Positions 1 to 11,467 of a DNA stretch of 64,000 bases are shown piece after piece. Origin of the DNA: Bedellia somnulentella (taxonomy: Eukaryota > Arthropoda > Insecta > Lepidoptera > Bedelliidae); contig OY755187.1 in the NCBI GenBank assembly GCA_963576735.1, positions 15,438,001 through 15,502,000 of the forward strand, written 5' to 3'. Each line of letters opens with the position of its first letter. Positions within the stretch are counted from its first letter, which is position 1. A model generated the notes under the pieces. That model searched no databases. It saw only the letters and a program-made list of their open reading frames with translations, and was not told where the DNA came from. A program made the translations under genes and the position numbers.

Positions 1-266
1 TTTGTCTACACGAGTGAGGTTGATGTGACATTCAAACAGATAAGCAGATATGTGGGTACATTTTTGAGTATAAATTATTATTTTCCGTCATTTGATGACC
101 TAAATTTGTTAGTAACTGAAAAATTTCGGTAGCAAATATCTTTGTGTATGTACACTATTGTATTTGTTACTACACGGTGCAAAAGGCAAAGCGCAATTTT
201 AATGTGTTTTTAATCGCGGCTTTGGGCTTATTATCTTCATTTCTTAGGTAGTTAAGGAGGCAAACT
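1..266. other. no recognisable feature
   Basis: AT-rich sequence ahead of the first SINE copy. I see no gene, tail or repeat that I can support here. Confidence 0.5.
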
Positions 267-508
267 GTGTAGTGTCGGCTTAGAATAGCACTACCCCATT
301 TCTTCCGGTGGGTGTACGTCAGAGGCGACTAACGGTATTGGGGGCTATTTAAGGGATTTTTGGACGATGCGGTTGGAGACCCATCACCAACAGCCTTTAC
401 TTACTATCTTTTCCCTACGCAACTTTCAAAAGTGGAGGAATTTCTAATTCCGTAGCTCTGGCTACCCCTTCTAGAGATTTATAGCCGTGAGTATATGTAT
501 GTATGTAT
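267..508 (+). mobile_element. SINE-like element, (GTAT)n-tail family, near full length
   Basis: This copy starts at the family head GTGTAGTGTCGGC and ends in the shared tail GCCGTGAGTATATGTATG. It carries the internal landmarks of the family: GGCGACTAA, GATGCGGTTGGAGACCC, ACTTTCAAAAGTGG and CTCTGGCTACCCC. It has no protein-coding capacity. The best-delimited member of the family is at 35094-35343. Confidence 0.85.
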
Positions 509-1079
509 TTTTTTCCTATTTTGCTATCCATTGTAACAGATCAGCTGCGCTCTGGCCGAGTTTGTTTATTACAAACAAACACTGCCAGCAAGCGAACACA
601 TATTTTCCTTTCTAAGATATATACACTCATGACGCTGGCCCTAATAAAAATTAAATAGATACCAACTCAACAATATTATTCCTATCACATATATAAATGA
701 TATCTAAGAAAGTCAGCAAACGTATATATTCATCTTATAAATAAAAAACCTCGCAGGTTTGGAACCCAAACATTTAAATCAAAAAGATAAACTAAAACAG
801 AGTTTTATACCAAAACGTTCACAGATCACTTTAACATATTTAATTCTTAGTAAGGAAGTACAGCATCATCTCCAGAAACAAATATAGTAGTAACTCATAC
901 ACAAATCAGAAATTACTGATTGTGGGCCCAATTTAGCGAAACCAATTTCTTAAATTATGTCATTGAATACTGTATATGTGTGCTAAATAAAAAAATATTT
1001 TTTTTTATGTTTGTTGAATGGTGGAATCGATTGGTGATCCCAATCCCTTGATTCAAATATACACAAACAAACCAAAGTC
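509..1079. other. no recognisable feature
   Basis: AT-rich spacer between two SINE copies. No open frame with recognisable content and no clear repeat boundary. Confidence 0.5.
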
Positions 1080-1285
1080 GTGTGGTGTCGGCATAGAATG
1101 TCACTACCCCTTTCTACCCGCGCTGTCGGAATAGGCGACTTTTTAAGTTTGGGCGATGCTGCTTACGATATTTTTTTTTACCATCTTGTCCCCTATAAAC
1201 GTTCAGATGTAGCTGAAGAGTTTCTAGCTCTAAAGCTCAGGCTATCCCCTTTTGGGATTTATAGCCGTGAGTATATGTATGTATA
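1080..1285 (+). mobile_element. SINE-like element, (GTAT)n-tail family, internally shortened
   Basis: Head TGTGGTGTCGGC and tail GCCGTGAGTATATGTATG are both present. About 40 bases are missing around the GGCGACT block, so the copy is roughly 205 bp instead of 250 bp. The short open frame across it is incidental. Confidence 0.8.
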
Positions 1286-1321
1286 ATCAAAGCTATGAAC
1301 TCTAATAAAGAGGCTATCTTG

Positions 1322-1445
1322 CTAGCCTTAGCTTTTGAATTGGAAATTCCTCAGCCAATTGTGGAAGTTAAGCCGGGAACATTTCCAGCCAAAAATTACA
1401 TAAGAAGTCCGAAAACCCTAAATCACCTCATACGAAACACGTGGA
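1322..1445 (-). mobile_element. degraded SINE-like fragment, (GTAT)n-tail family
   Basis: Read on the minus strand, the stretch keeps diverged versions of the AACTTCCAAAAGTGGCTGAG and CTCTGGCTA blocks and a weak GGCGACT region. No tail or head remains. It is an old copy recognised only by order of blocks. Confidence 0.5.
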
Positions 1446-1779
1446 AAAAATGGATTTATGTTATTCTAAGCTGATGCTCCACAGCTTCATCAACACTCTA
1501 GAAAAACCCATCATAGAAATGAAAGCGTGCATTTAGTTTCATGACGTAATCAAAAACCTGATAAATCAACACAATTTTATTTGCAAAAGCCCGTTAATAT
1601 TGCTGTGTAAAAATAAATAAATTAAAATGCATATATTTACAAGAAACATGCGTAGAGTGGTTGTAAATTATATACGTGCTTTACATGTTCTGCCGGAGAC
1701 CGGCGTGTAAATATTAAGTTGAAATAAGGTTTTACATTTATTTGACACTATATAATTATATTAAAAAATATATTATTAC

Positions 1780-2143
1780 ATTAGTGTTATTCGTGAAAAG
1801 TGTGGTGTGAAAGATGATATTGTAAGAAAGATAGAAAAAGGAATGTTGAGATGGTTTGGGCACATAGACAGGATGGATGATAGAAAATTGGTAAAAGGGA
1901 TCTATAGAGCTAGTGTGGATGGTAATGTTAGTAGAGGACGACCACGGAGAACACACTTGGACCAAATTGAGAGTGTGCTCAAAAAGGCTGGCGTCCGAAG
2001 TATGAAGAATATGACCATGTATGAAAAGATTGATGGATGTAAACGAAGCTAGAGAGGTTTGTCAGGATCGTACGAAGTGGCGATCGACAGTCTCTGCCTA
2101 CCCCAATGGGAACTAATGGCGTGAGTATATGTATGTATGTATT
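1780..2143 (+). mobile_element. 5'-truncated LINE, 3' end only
   Basis: Matches the last ~360 bp of the LINE at 9262-19609. It encodes the C-terminal part of the polyprotein, with motifs LRWFGHI, GRPRRTHLDQIE and a frameshifted continuation. It ends CTACCCCAATGGGAACTAAT then GCGTGAGTATATGTATG. The 5' cut is in the middle of the coding region, as expected for incomplete target-primed reverse transcription. Confidence 0.85.
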
Positions 2144-2263
2144 ATTACAATTAAATTTGAAATTATTATATTAAAAAAAACGAAAAAAACAAACATTCAA
2201 TTCACATGCTTTGTCAATAGATATAAATAATAATACGAGGATATTGTTAATAAATTTTGCCAT

Positions 2264-2520
2264 GTTGTGTCGGCTTAGAATAACACTACCCCAATTCTAC
2301 CCGAGGGTGATCTAAGAGGCGACTAAGGCGACTAAGGCGACTAAGGCGACTAAGTATAGGGGCTTTTTAAGTGATTTTTGGGCGATGTGGTTTTAGACCC
2401 GTCACCAAAAACATTTATTATTACCATCTTTTCCCCAATCAACTTCCAAAAGTGGCTGAGGAATTTCTCATTCCAAAGCTCTGGCTACCCCGTTAATGGA
2501 TTTATATGTATGTATGTATA
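2264..2520 (+). mobile_element. SINE-like element with an expanded 9-bp internal repeat
   Basis: Full set of family blocks from GTTGTGTCGGC to the ATGTATGTATG tail. The GGCGACTAA block, single in other copies, is repeated four times in tandem at about 2317-2356. The GCCGTGAG part of the tail is deleted. Confidence 0.82.
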
Positions 2521-2677
2521 CTGTATGTAAATAAAATGTTTTTTTAGAAGTCATTTACTTTTTTAAAAACAATTTTCAATCAGATAATTCTATTTTTGAA
2601 TCCTCTCAGCGTCATATTTTTCATATCATCACTAAGGGCATTATACAAATTGCCATGGTGGAACAATTTTTTTCAAA

Positions 2678-2866
2678 TGTAGTGTCGGCATAGAATGGCA
2701 CTACCACATTTCTTCCCGTGGGTGATCGCAAGAGGCGACTAAGGGTATTGTGGCTTAAAGTGATTTTTGGGCGATGCGGTTAGGCACCCATCACCAAAAA
2801 CCTATATTCTACAATCTTTTTTCCCATTCAACTTCCAAAAGTTGCTGAAGAATTGCTTATTCGGAA
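2678..2866 (+). mobile_element. SINE-like element, 3' part missing
   Basis: Head TGTAGTGTCGGC, the GGCGACTAAGGG block and GATGCGGTTAGGCACCC are clear. The copy stops soon after AACTTCCAAAAGTTGCTG, so the last ~50 bp with the tail are lost. Confidence 0.78.
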
Positions 2867-3430
2867 GTATGTGTACGTTAATATAATGATGACATCCTTG
2901 AAATTATTCTGTTCATTTTACTTTCTTAAAGTCTATAAAAACACCCACATTGAAATGAAAGCAAATATTTGTTTTCTTCCTGCAATCAAACCCAGGCTCA
3001 ATCAAATCAAATATTTTTGGAAATATACATTAATATAGTAAAATCGTCAAAATTAATCTGTTTATTTTACATTGCAAAATTTCGGAATGATCTCTCCAAT
3101 TTATTATATTCACATGTATAAAAATCTCGTGTTAAAACCGCCAGACCGCAAAGGTGGGAAGGCGTGGCAAGAGCAGGTCAGCCATTATATATTATGCTAC
3201 CTTGTTTTAATTTAAAACTTCATTACGTGGTGTCACTCGGCAGCGCAATAACTGTAGAAATACGTTTTATTTGGGCCCTGATTTCGGCGAAAGAATGTAA
3301 ATTTTGTCTCGGTCAGTGTAAAAATACTGTGCTGTTTTCTCTCTTATCTATGTTTTCATTGTAATTTAGAAGACTTAATTATGGCGGTACTTGTTTTGTT
3401 TAGAAGTAGAAAATAATAATTTTATTTAGC
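2867..3430. other. no recognisable feature
   Basis: AT-rich spacer. Short open frames here show no motif that I recognise. Confidence 0.45.
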
Positions 3431-3655
3431 TGTGTAGTTTTGGCTCGTCTGGTCGAGGGTGTTCGTAAGAAGCGACTAAGGGTATTGGGATTTTTAAGTG
3501 TTTTTTGGGCGATGTGGTTGGAGACCCGTCACCAAAAATATTTTATTTTACAACCTTTTCCCTACTCAATTTCCAAAAATGCCTGAGTATTTCTTATTCT
3601 GAAACTCTGGCTACCCATTTTAGGGATTTATAGCCGTGAGTCTATGTATGTATTT
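3431..3655 (+). mobile_element. SINE-like element, diverged
   Basis: Family order is kept from TGTGTAGTTTTGGC to GCCGTGAGTCTATGTATG, with a deletion just after the head (the CACTACCCC block) and many substitutions. It is an older copy. Confidence 0.75.
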
Positions 3656-4260
3656 ATTTAAAGTGACAAAACAAGATGTGTACTCTGGAAGTACTTTTGT
3701 CACTGGTTTTCCTTTCTCATTGTCATATCATAATGGATGTGGAATAGTTTATTCTTCTTCTGCTTCATATTATATAAAATTTACTAGTGATATGAGGCAT
3801 AAAAATCTAGGTATTGTATTTTATACCTGTACTTGTATTTTATATTAAGTTGTGGTGGTAACCACGGACATCTAAAAAGCCACAAAAAAACATTATTTTT
3901 TATTTTATTACTTATGTGAGCGAAAGCAGCAAGGTTGATATGGTAAATTATCGGAAGGCAAAGAAACGATATTCGCAGAATAATACCTACAAAAGGTGTT
4001 ATGCTAATAAATATATATCGGTGTTCTCTACGTAACATTAACTATTAGCAAGCATAAAAACTTGCCATCCCACCTACACCAAAGTTGTCATTTGAGGCAT
4101 GCCGTTGCTGTAGAATCTGCCCCCTATCACGTGATTGCACTATCCCAACTAAGCCTGTCACTTGATGATGAGATTACCTCTGCCTCTGCCACCCTTTCGG
4201 ATAGTTACGCTGTGCACTCGGAGTTAAAGTTTAAGTTATTTGGCTTATATAAATTACATT
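3656..4260. other. no gene; possible short relic of a CACGTGA-containing repeat
   Basis: Mostly unassigned AT-rich sequence. Around 4110-4150 there is a CCCCCTATCACGTGA stretch like that in the repeat family at 30705, 36190 and 36640. The match is too short to call a copy. Confidence 0.35.
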
Positions 4261-4489
4261 TACATACATACATATACTCACGACTATAAATCCCTAGAAG
4301 GGGTAGCCAGAGCTAAGGAAAAAGAAATTCCTCAGCCACTTTTGGAAGTTGAGTGGGGAAAAGATGGTAAAATAAAGGTTGTTGGTGATGGGTCTCCAAC
4401 CGCATCGCCCAAAAATCCTTTAATAGCCCCAATACGTACACCCACCGGCAGAAATGGGGTAGTGCTATTCTAAGCCGACACTACACAGC
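4261..4489 (-). mobile_element. SINE-like element, (GTAT)n-tail family
   Basis: Minus-strand copy. On the + strand it opens with the reversed tail (CATACATACATATACTCACG) and closes with GCCGACACTACACAGC, the reversed head. The GGCGACT block is shortened. Otherwise all landmarks are present. Confidence 0.85.
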
Positions 4490-5279
4490 AAATTTTTACA
4501 TACACTGACATAATAGTTCATATAAAATTTAAAATTTCGTTAACCCTTTTAATGTAATCTTAAAAAACGCACTTTTTTTTCTATATTTCCAAATAATATA
4601 AAAGACCCGTCCAAACGCATCACTCACTTCATTTATCTTAGCTCCTCGAAATACTCATTTCGAGAGCTGTCTCGCGGTGTCGATGGAAATTTGAACCGAC
4701 AATGATTAGCCATTAATATTTCCATGGCGGCCATTTTGAGTGACACCCGCCATGATGAATCGTCTGTCATTATTGTTTGGTGAGCGCATTGTGTGGAACG
4801 AAGATTCTTTTTGGAGCGAAAAAAGTTGTGGAGAGAACTATGTGAAAGAAAAACTGTTATTAATGTGTCGGTATAGATTAATTGTGATTTTGTGAAAACT
4901 ATTGTAGGAATGGCGTCTTTTGGACAATGAGCAGAAAAAGTATTAGTTATACGAAGTCACGTATAAGAATGAAACTTTTTTTAAATAAATAGCAGTCCCG
5001 GTAACATGAAGCATTTGATATGTCATCTCCTCGAGAGACATTCTCGTTTCACAAGCGTCGTTATGGAATTTCAGGCTGTAAAATGCACTACTGTAATGCC
5101 TTTTTTGATAAATTCAAAGAGACGGTAGGGTAGTTTTATAATATTTGATATTGTAAACAAATTCTTAATTTTTTTCAGAACTATCCCATGCTTCAAGCAT
5201 TTTTTAATATGAATAAGTAGTCATTAAAAAGTATTATGCATATTTTCTTCCAATATAAAAGCATTGTTTAGGTAAAATG
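4490..5279. other. unassigned region, less AT-rich at 4640-4990
   Basis: The part from about 4640 to 4990 is richer in G and C than its surroundings. It contains GGCGGCCATTTTGAGTGAC and an 8-bp hairpin at 4643-4662 (CTCGAAAT, loop ACTC, ATTTCGAG). It could be a 5' untranslated exon or promoter of a host gene, but I see no long frame, splice pair or TATA arrangement that would settle this. The rest is AT-rich and unassigned. Confidence 0.25.
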
Positions 5280-5504
5280 TGCAGTGTTGGCTTAGAAAAG
5301 CACTATCTCATTTCTTCCCTTGGGCAGCTCAGGGTAATGAGGCTTTTTAAGTGATTTATGGGCGATGCGGTTGGAGACCCTTTACCTTTATTTTATTACA
5401 TCTTCCTACTCAAATTCCAAAAGTGGTTGAGGGATTTCTTATTCTGAAGCTCTAGCTACACTTTCTACCGATTTATAGTCGTCAGTATATGGATGTATGT
5501 ATGT
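5280..5504 (+). mobile_element. SINE-like element, diverged
   Basis: Recognised by TGCAGTGTTGGC, GATGCGGTTGGAGACCC and a worn tail (GTCAGTATATGGATGTATG). The GGCGACTAAGGG block is partly deleted. Confidence 0.75.
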
Positions 5505-6471
5505 TCTATTAAAAATAGTATTATGAAATTTTGAAGGAATTTAATACGTCCGTAACATTTTTCTAGTCATATATCGAAGCCACGGCGCTTGACGGTTTAC
5601 ACACAAAAGCTAAAAAACTGTCAGCTTTTAAAAGACAAGAATTTTTAATATCGTATAAAAATGACATGGGCTTATCACATTGAAAATGTTGTACACAATT
5701 TTATGTGAACTTTAATTTCTTTGAAAAGATATTCGCAGTTTAATGGTTTAGGGTTCAGTTTAGGAATTTAGGATGTCTGAGGCACAAATTCAGTTTTAGA
5801 AGCCCTTTTTATCTATATTCTTCTTCTTTTTATCTTTACCTTTTACCCATATACTCTCAAGCTTATATATTTTGAAAGTAGGGTAGCGCGAAAGGTAGCT
5901 AGGAGTTACTAAGGGTCACTTTTGGAAGTTGATTGAGCGAAAGTTAGTAAAAATTCAGTATTGTTGATTATAGTCTCATCACTCAATAAACGCTCCACAG
6001 TCCCGTACGCTTAGTGACCTTATAGGCCATCTTCGACGAAATACAGGGTAGAATTATTCTTAACCGACTTGCAGGACAAAAGTGTTGATGAGGTCGTTTA
6101 CAACACAAAAATATTTTAAATCAAAAATTACATTTAAACGTCGTCACAAGAAACGCCATAAATCAAATAAATAATAAAATACATACGAATCAATGTCACA
6201 AACGTCGTATAAAGTGGTATGTAACTATTATTATAATGTCTCTGTCGGCTCCAGAACAAATTAACGTCTGATTGATTGCCGAGCCCATTAGCCGTGACGG
6301 CTGCCGCTTAGCTGTCTAATGAGTAATGGCAATACGGGCTTGAAGAATTCAACATTAATTCATTGTTATTATTAATGTCTATTTCATTACAGTAGGGAAA
6401 CGATATTGCTGTTTTTAAAGCGTAAACTTGTAAAACAATTTAAAAGATCTAAACTAGTATATTAATTGTAT
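5505..6471. other. unassigned; weak SINE relic at about 5880-5985
   Basis: Between 5880 and 5985 the + strand shows a GGGTAGC block, CACTTTTGGAAGTTGA and TGTTGATTATAGTCTC in the order expected of a very old minus-strand copy of the (GTAT)n SINE. The remainder holds nothing I can name. Confidence 0.35.
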
Positions 6472-6714
6472 ATACATACATATACTCAAGGCAATAAATC
6501 CCTAGAAAGGGTAGCCAGAGCCAAAGAATAAAAAAATCCTCAGCCACTTTTGGAAATTTGAAAGGGGAAAAGATGGTAAAATTAAGGATGTTGGTGATGG
6601 GTTTCCAATTGCATCACCCAAAAATCCCTCTAAAGCCCCAATACTGTTAGTTGCCTCTTGCGTACACCCACCGGAAGAAATGAGAAAGTGCTATTCCAAG
6701 CCGACACTACACAG
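6472..6714 (-). mobile_element. SINE-like element, (GTAT)n-tail family
   Basis: Near full-length minus-strand copy, from the reversed tail TACATACATATACTCAAGGC to the reversed head GCCGACACTACACAGC. It has a few small insertions. Confidence 0.85.
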
Positions 6715-7196
6715 CTAATAGTTATAATATAATATAAATAGAGGTAATATTTGTTTCGCTGTACGCTGTCAAATGTCATTGTGGGTTAGCAGTAAAACAT
6801 AACGCCATCTGTATGAAGCCGGATTATACCTAATCCGTTATTGTATGTACCTAATCAAAAAACTTGTTTTTTCTTAAATAACTTTCTCGTTGTGTTTGAA
6901 ATTCAGCTACCACCGATTGGAAAGTCGAAGTGGAATAAATCATATCTGAATCCAAAAAACGTTTATTAAACATATATTTAACTACTTTGAAGAATTCGTA
7001 AAAGTTATTACAATAGCTGTCATACTTGTACTACGATATACCAAACTTCTAAATTCGTAGTCTACAAAACTTTGTAGTCTATTATAAACTTTTCGTAGCT
7101 CACCTCGGCGTAGACTAGAAAACTGAGATAGCGTGGAAATTATATTACTATGCTACTCTACACAAGTTTTATGTTAACAAGATAACATTGTGAGAC
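6715..7196. other. no recognisable feature
   Basis: AT-rich spacer. No gene or repeat boundary that I can support. Confidence 0.45.
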
Positions 7197-7323
7197 GATG
7201 TCTGTGGCCGAGTGGATAGGTGACTAACTTCTCGGTCCAGACGTAGCGAGTTTGATTCCCTCTGAGAGCATCATTTACGTGATGAACATAAACGATTGTT
7301 TCTTAGTCTTGCATGTAATTTTT
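7197..7323 (+). mobile_element. tRNA-derived SINE
   Basis: The sequence opens with GTCTGTGGCCGAGTGGATAG, a Pol III A-box of tRNA type (TGGCCGAGTGG). A B-box-like GAGTTTGATTCCC follows about 45 bp downstream. After the tRNA-like head comes a family body with TGATGAACATAAACGATTG. A second copy with the same head and body lies at 42717-42870, which shows this is a dispersed SINE rather than a working tRNA gene. Confidence 0.75.
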
Positions 7324-7360
7324 AGGTGAATTATATAATATTAAATTATATAATTCACCT
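7324..7360. repeat. perfect hairpin, 16-bp arms
   Basis: AGGTGAATTATATAAT is followed by a 5-base loop and then its exact reverse complement. It sits directly at the end of the tRNA-derived SINE. Confidence 0.8.
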
Positions 7361-7373
7361 ATAATATTATATA

Positions 7374-8190
7374 CTAGTGGATCGTCCCAGCTTCGCACGG
7401 GTAGCGTTGTTTTTTAAATATCTTAGGTTTCTTTCTTTAGTCACTGCTCAAGCATTGTGAAATTCAGCGCAATGTTTTCAATTTATTAAATTTATAGCAC
7501 TCCCTAAACAGTGTAGTTTGGTGATTTTTAATGCGCTTTAATAAACGGTTCAGTATTTCCGTTAAATAGCAAATTTTGGAATAAAACGCTATGAAGTATT
7601 AATAACAATCTAAAAAATAAATCATTACGTGTTGTAGGATGCAACTACTGGCGCCATCTAGTATGTTATATGTAAATTAGTAACGATTCGGTTTTGGTCA
7701 CGGGCGCGATGGCTTATTTTATGTATAATTTCGGTGTTTCTCTACCGATTTCTATGATTCTTTTTTTATTGAATAGGTAATAATGTTACCTTTTTTAAAT
7801 TAGGGATGAGTGAGAGGTTTACAAACGTAAGAGTAAACAAATATAATCAGAATGTTCCGAACTGCTAAGCTATCAGGAATTACACGTGTTATTGTGAGTC
7901 AACCGTAAAAGATAGACATAAACAGTTGAGGATTTTTTTTTAGATAATTTTATGAAGAATATTTTCGTCATACATGATTTCTACGTAAGTTTAACCATTA
8001 AGGCTGCACACGCGACGGAAGCTTAAAAAATGTATTAACTTCTCCCGTTTTCCCAAAATTTCCCAAAATTCCCCTTTACTACTCTGCTGGAAAGTATACA
8101 AAAACCTGCCCAGGAGTATCGAGAATAATTGTACCAAGTTTCGTTAAAATCCGTCGAGTAGTTTTTGTTTCCATAAGGAACATACAAACC

Positions 8191-8250
<60 letters not shown>
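7374..8250 (+). repeat. old interspersed repeat ending in (GACA)n
   Basis: It opens with CTAGTGGATCGTCCCAGCTT and ends with CCAAGTTTCGTTAAAATCCG and an ACATACAAACCGACAGACAG run. I recognise this 3' end as that of common lepidopteran LINE-type repeats, which finish in short tandem tails. No coding frame survives. Extent at the 5' side is approximate. Confidence 0.5.
8191..8250 (+). repeat. (GACA)n microsatellite
   Basis: Fifteen uninterrupted GACA units. They form the tail of the preceding interspersed repeat. Confidence 0.9.
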
Positions 8251-8252
<2 letters not shown>

Positions 8253-8375
8253 AATTTTACTGATTGCATTTTTGGCATCAGTATCGATCCCTAATCACCA
8301 CCTGATAGTTATTTTGAAAATATATTTCATGTACAGAATTGACCTCTCTACAGATTTATTATAAGTATAGAAGAT

Positions 8376-8401
8376 GTATATATATATATATATATATATA
8401 A
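8376..8401. repeat. (TA)n microsatellite
   Basis: About 13 TA units without interruption. Confidence 0.85.
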
Positions 8402-9261
8402 GTCCCGCTACCTATTTGGCGTCTTTTCACTTCGCATCGTTTTGACGTCCACCAGATAACGTTTACATAGCCTCAATTTTGGAGCATATACTAATCCAAT
8501 TATTGTTGCTGAGGACCGTAATCTAATTTATTTTTTAATAAACCCATAATTGTTAATATACAAATATACGTATATTAACATGCATTGTCCAACCCATCTG
8601 AACCCACTACCACATCAATGTTAACCTGACCTCCGTTGTATAATAACAAATTTATTTTATATTCATTGGCATCTAACGTCCATGTTTTTATGCGACGTTG
8701 CCACCTTTACAATAAATTCAACCGTATAAAATGTAAAAGCTAAAGCACCTTGCTAATTTGAAGGAATTCCTAATTTGTTGATAATATAGAAGAATTGCTG
8801 TTTGTTTCCATTTGTATTTCTCGCTGGCTTTATGCTTTGTCTAAATATAAGATTATTTTAGTAAGGGGCTCTGCGTGTGTTAATGTTTAATTAATCATTT
8901 TTTTATGAACATTAATGTATATGTAGGTTTGTATGTCTGTTGGCCTGTGGTACGCACCGTACGCATTGTGTTTTAAAATAAAACAATCATTTAATCTCTG
9001 CTTTATAATAAACTGAGTTAAGCGGTAATGGCACTTTGTGCTTAAACATAGAAAACATAATAAGATAAGAAGTAGGAACTTTGGACGAGATGGAAGATAC
9101 GACATTTCAATCATTGAACTATTATTCCGCTACTAGTTATTAATCAATGATTACAATACAATGGACATTCACACATTTGCGGATGCCAAATGCAATACGA
9201 TATGAAATTATTTTCACATATGGCATCCGTATATCGGTTAGATACTATTATATAAAATTAT
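8402..9261. other. no recognisable feature
   Basis: Unassigned AT-rich sequence. A 9-bp inverted repeat (CGGATGCCA / TGGCATCCG) occurs around 9180-9232 but no element boundary goes with it. Confidence 0.45.
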
Positions 9262-11130
9262 TATGATATATAGATGAATATAAGAGAATTAAGAATGAGG
9301 TGAAGAAGAAAATAAAAAAAAAGCGGGATTTCCAAGAGTGGTGTGAGAGGAAACTTTCTTATAATTTCCGTAATAACCAAAAGTTATTCTGGAAGTATAC
9401 CCGGAAGGAAAAGGGAGTTTCCCAAAACACGAGAATGAGTGTAATAAGAGATGAACAGGGTGAATTGGCGACGGATGAAAGTAGCATGAAACGGGTATGG
9501 AAGAATTATTTTGAGGGACTGTTTGTAAATGAGGATGCATCCATTTCTTCGTCAATCGACAGTAATGTTGATTGGAACGAAGAGATGGGTGATTTCAGTG
9601 ACAGTGAGATTAGTATTGAAGAAATAATGAAAGCAATGAAAAGTATCAATGTAGGGAAGGTGGCAGGGTATGATGGGATTACTATCAAAATGCTGAGGGC
9701 TGGCAAAGGGTTGGTGGCTTCTTGGTTGTACTTCCTTTTCCAAAAATGCTGGTCGAGTGGCAAAGTTCCACGAGACTGGTGCTAGGCGGTGATTGTGCCT
9801 CTATATAAAGGAAAGGGGTCACACCAAGAGGCTAAAAACTACCGCGGCATCAGCTTACTCAGCATTGTTGGTAAATTGTATGCTAAGGTACTGATTGAAA
9901 GAGTGATGAATGAAACTAATGAGAAAATATGGGATGTGCAAGCGGGATTTAGGAAAGGAATGGGATGTATGGATCAAATCTTCTCTCTAAGGAGCATCAC
10001 TGAAATGTTCTTAGCTAAGAACCAAAAGGTGTATTGCTCCTTCATTGATTTAGAGAAGGCGTATGATAGGGTGGTAAGAAAGTGTTTATGGGAGGTGTTA
10101 TCCAAGTTCGGTTTGGGGAGTCAACTCATACGTGCATTGGTATCACTCTATGAGGATTCTAGTGCATGTGTAAGAGTAAACGGGGAAAACACTGACTGGT
10201 TCGGAATCTCTAGGGCTGTCCGACAGGGATGTGTAGCTTCTCCGTGGCTCTTCAATTTGTTCATGGATGACTGTTTGACAGAGTTGCGTGAAAGTGATTA
10301 TGGACTAAGACTGGGTGGATTCATCATTAAATGCCTCTTGTATGCTCGATCGAGTGCGATCAAGTGCTACTTGCATCATCGGCAGAAGAGTTGCAAGAGA
10401 TGATAAATATTGCATGTGAGTCTTTTGTAAGAAAGGGAATGAGGGTGGATGTGGATAAGACCAAAACGATGGTTTTTGAGAGACAGGAAGATGTGACAGA
10501 ATGCGTGATTGCGATTGATGGTAAGGATGTGGAACAGGTGAAGGAGTTTGTATATCTGGGAAGTTTGTTTACAAGGGATGGAAAATGTGATGAAGACATT
10601 GAAAGAAGAGTGAAAAAGGGTAATGCGGTAAATGGAGCAATGAGTAGCCTAATGACCTGTCAAACGGTGTCTGAAAAGGCCCGAATGGCTGTGCATGATG
10701 CTGTTCTTGTTCCTACGGTTATGTATGGAAGCGAATGTTGGGTGTGGCAGAAGAAGCATGAGAGCAGAGTGAATGCAGTAGAGATGAGGTCCCTCAGAAA
10801 AATTTGAAATGTTAGATTGTGTGACCGAGTGTGAAATAGTGTTATTCGTGAAAAGTGTGGTGTGAAAGATGATATTGTAAGAAAGATAGAAAATGGAATG
10901 TTGAGATGGTTTGGGCACATAGAGAGGATGGATGATAGAAAATTGGTAAAAGGGATCTATAGAGCTAGTGTGGATGGTAATGTTAGTAGAAGACGACCAC
11001 GGAGAACACACTTGGACCAAATTGAGAGTGTGCTCAAAAAGGATGGCGTCCGAAGTATGAAGAACAAAAGAGCATGTATGAAAAGATTGATGGATGTAAA
11101 CGAAGCTAGAGAGGTTTGTCAGGATCGTAC
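9262..11130 (+). pseudogene. LINE reverse transcriptase polyprotein, 5'-truncated and broken
   Basis: This is the coding body of a non-LTR retrotransposon. In order it shows a linker with FRNNQKLFWKYTRKEKG, the RT start VIVPLYKGKGS, KNYRGISLLSIVGKLY, FIDLEKAYDRV (the first catalytic Asp region) and GVRQGC-like AVRQGCVASPWLFNLF. It ends in the C-terminal LRWFGHIERM and GRPRRTHLDQ motifs. The endonuclease domain is absent, so the copy is 5'-truncated. Breaks: a TAG at 9783-9785 where the minus-strand copy has a Lys codon; a short insertion near 10345 that destroys the YADD catalytic motif and shifts the frame; and a stop at 10805-10807. The clade is uncertain; the C-terminal motifs look RTE-like to me. 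The frame is cut at 11130 by the gypsy insertion. Confidence 0.88.
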
Positions 11131-11406
11131 TGTTATAAAGGACTTCGACGGGCTTCTTTTAAAAAACACTTTTTGAATAGACACTACATTTAATAAATGA
11201 AATCAAATGAAATAGTAATTAACAAAATGAAATAGTAAAATGGAATTAGTAAAATGAGAAAAAAGGACTAGTGTTCTACTTGGATGTCAGATGTAAAGTG
11301 AAATAAATCCCGGCTTCTCGACAGAGAAGGCGGACTGAATTATGATTACTGAATTATTGTATATGCTGACTAAACACTTTAGTATACAGATGCTCATACT
11401 ATAACA
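11131..11406 (-). repeat. 3' LTR of the gypsy element
   Basis: 276 bp, TGTTATA to TATAACA. It matches 19266-19540 except for a short patch (AGTATACAGATG here, ATGCACAGATG in the other copy). An AATAAA-like stretch lies inside. Left flank GTAC is the target duplication. Confidence 0.93.
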
Positions 11407-11417
11407 GCCCCCCTGTT
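11407..11417 (-). other. polypurine tract of the gypsy element
   Basis: On the minus strand AACAGGGGGGC stands directly before the 3' LTR. This is the expected place for the primer of plus-strand DNA synthesis. Confidence 0.7.
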
Positions 11418-11467
11418 AAAAGGAAACTTATAGGAAAAATAAGTTTCGAAAAGAAAACAAATATTAA

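Noticed and set aside
4062..4473. Two + strand frames of 75 and 77 residues
   Set aside because: The second is the reverse reading of a SINE copy, and the first has no motif. Many similar frames arise because this SINE lacks stops in one frame.
8191..8250. Telomere-type repeat
   Set aside because: The unit is GACA, not the insect TTAGG, and it is the tail of an interspersed repeat.
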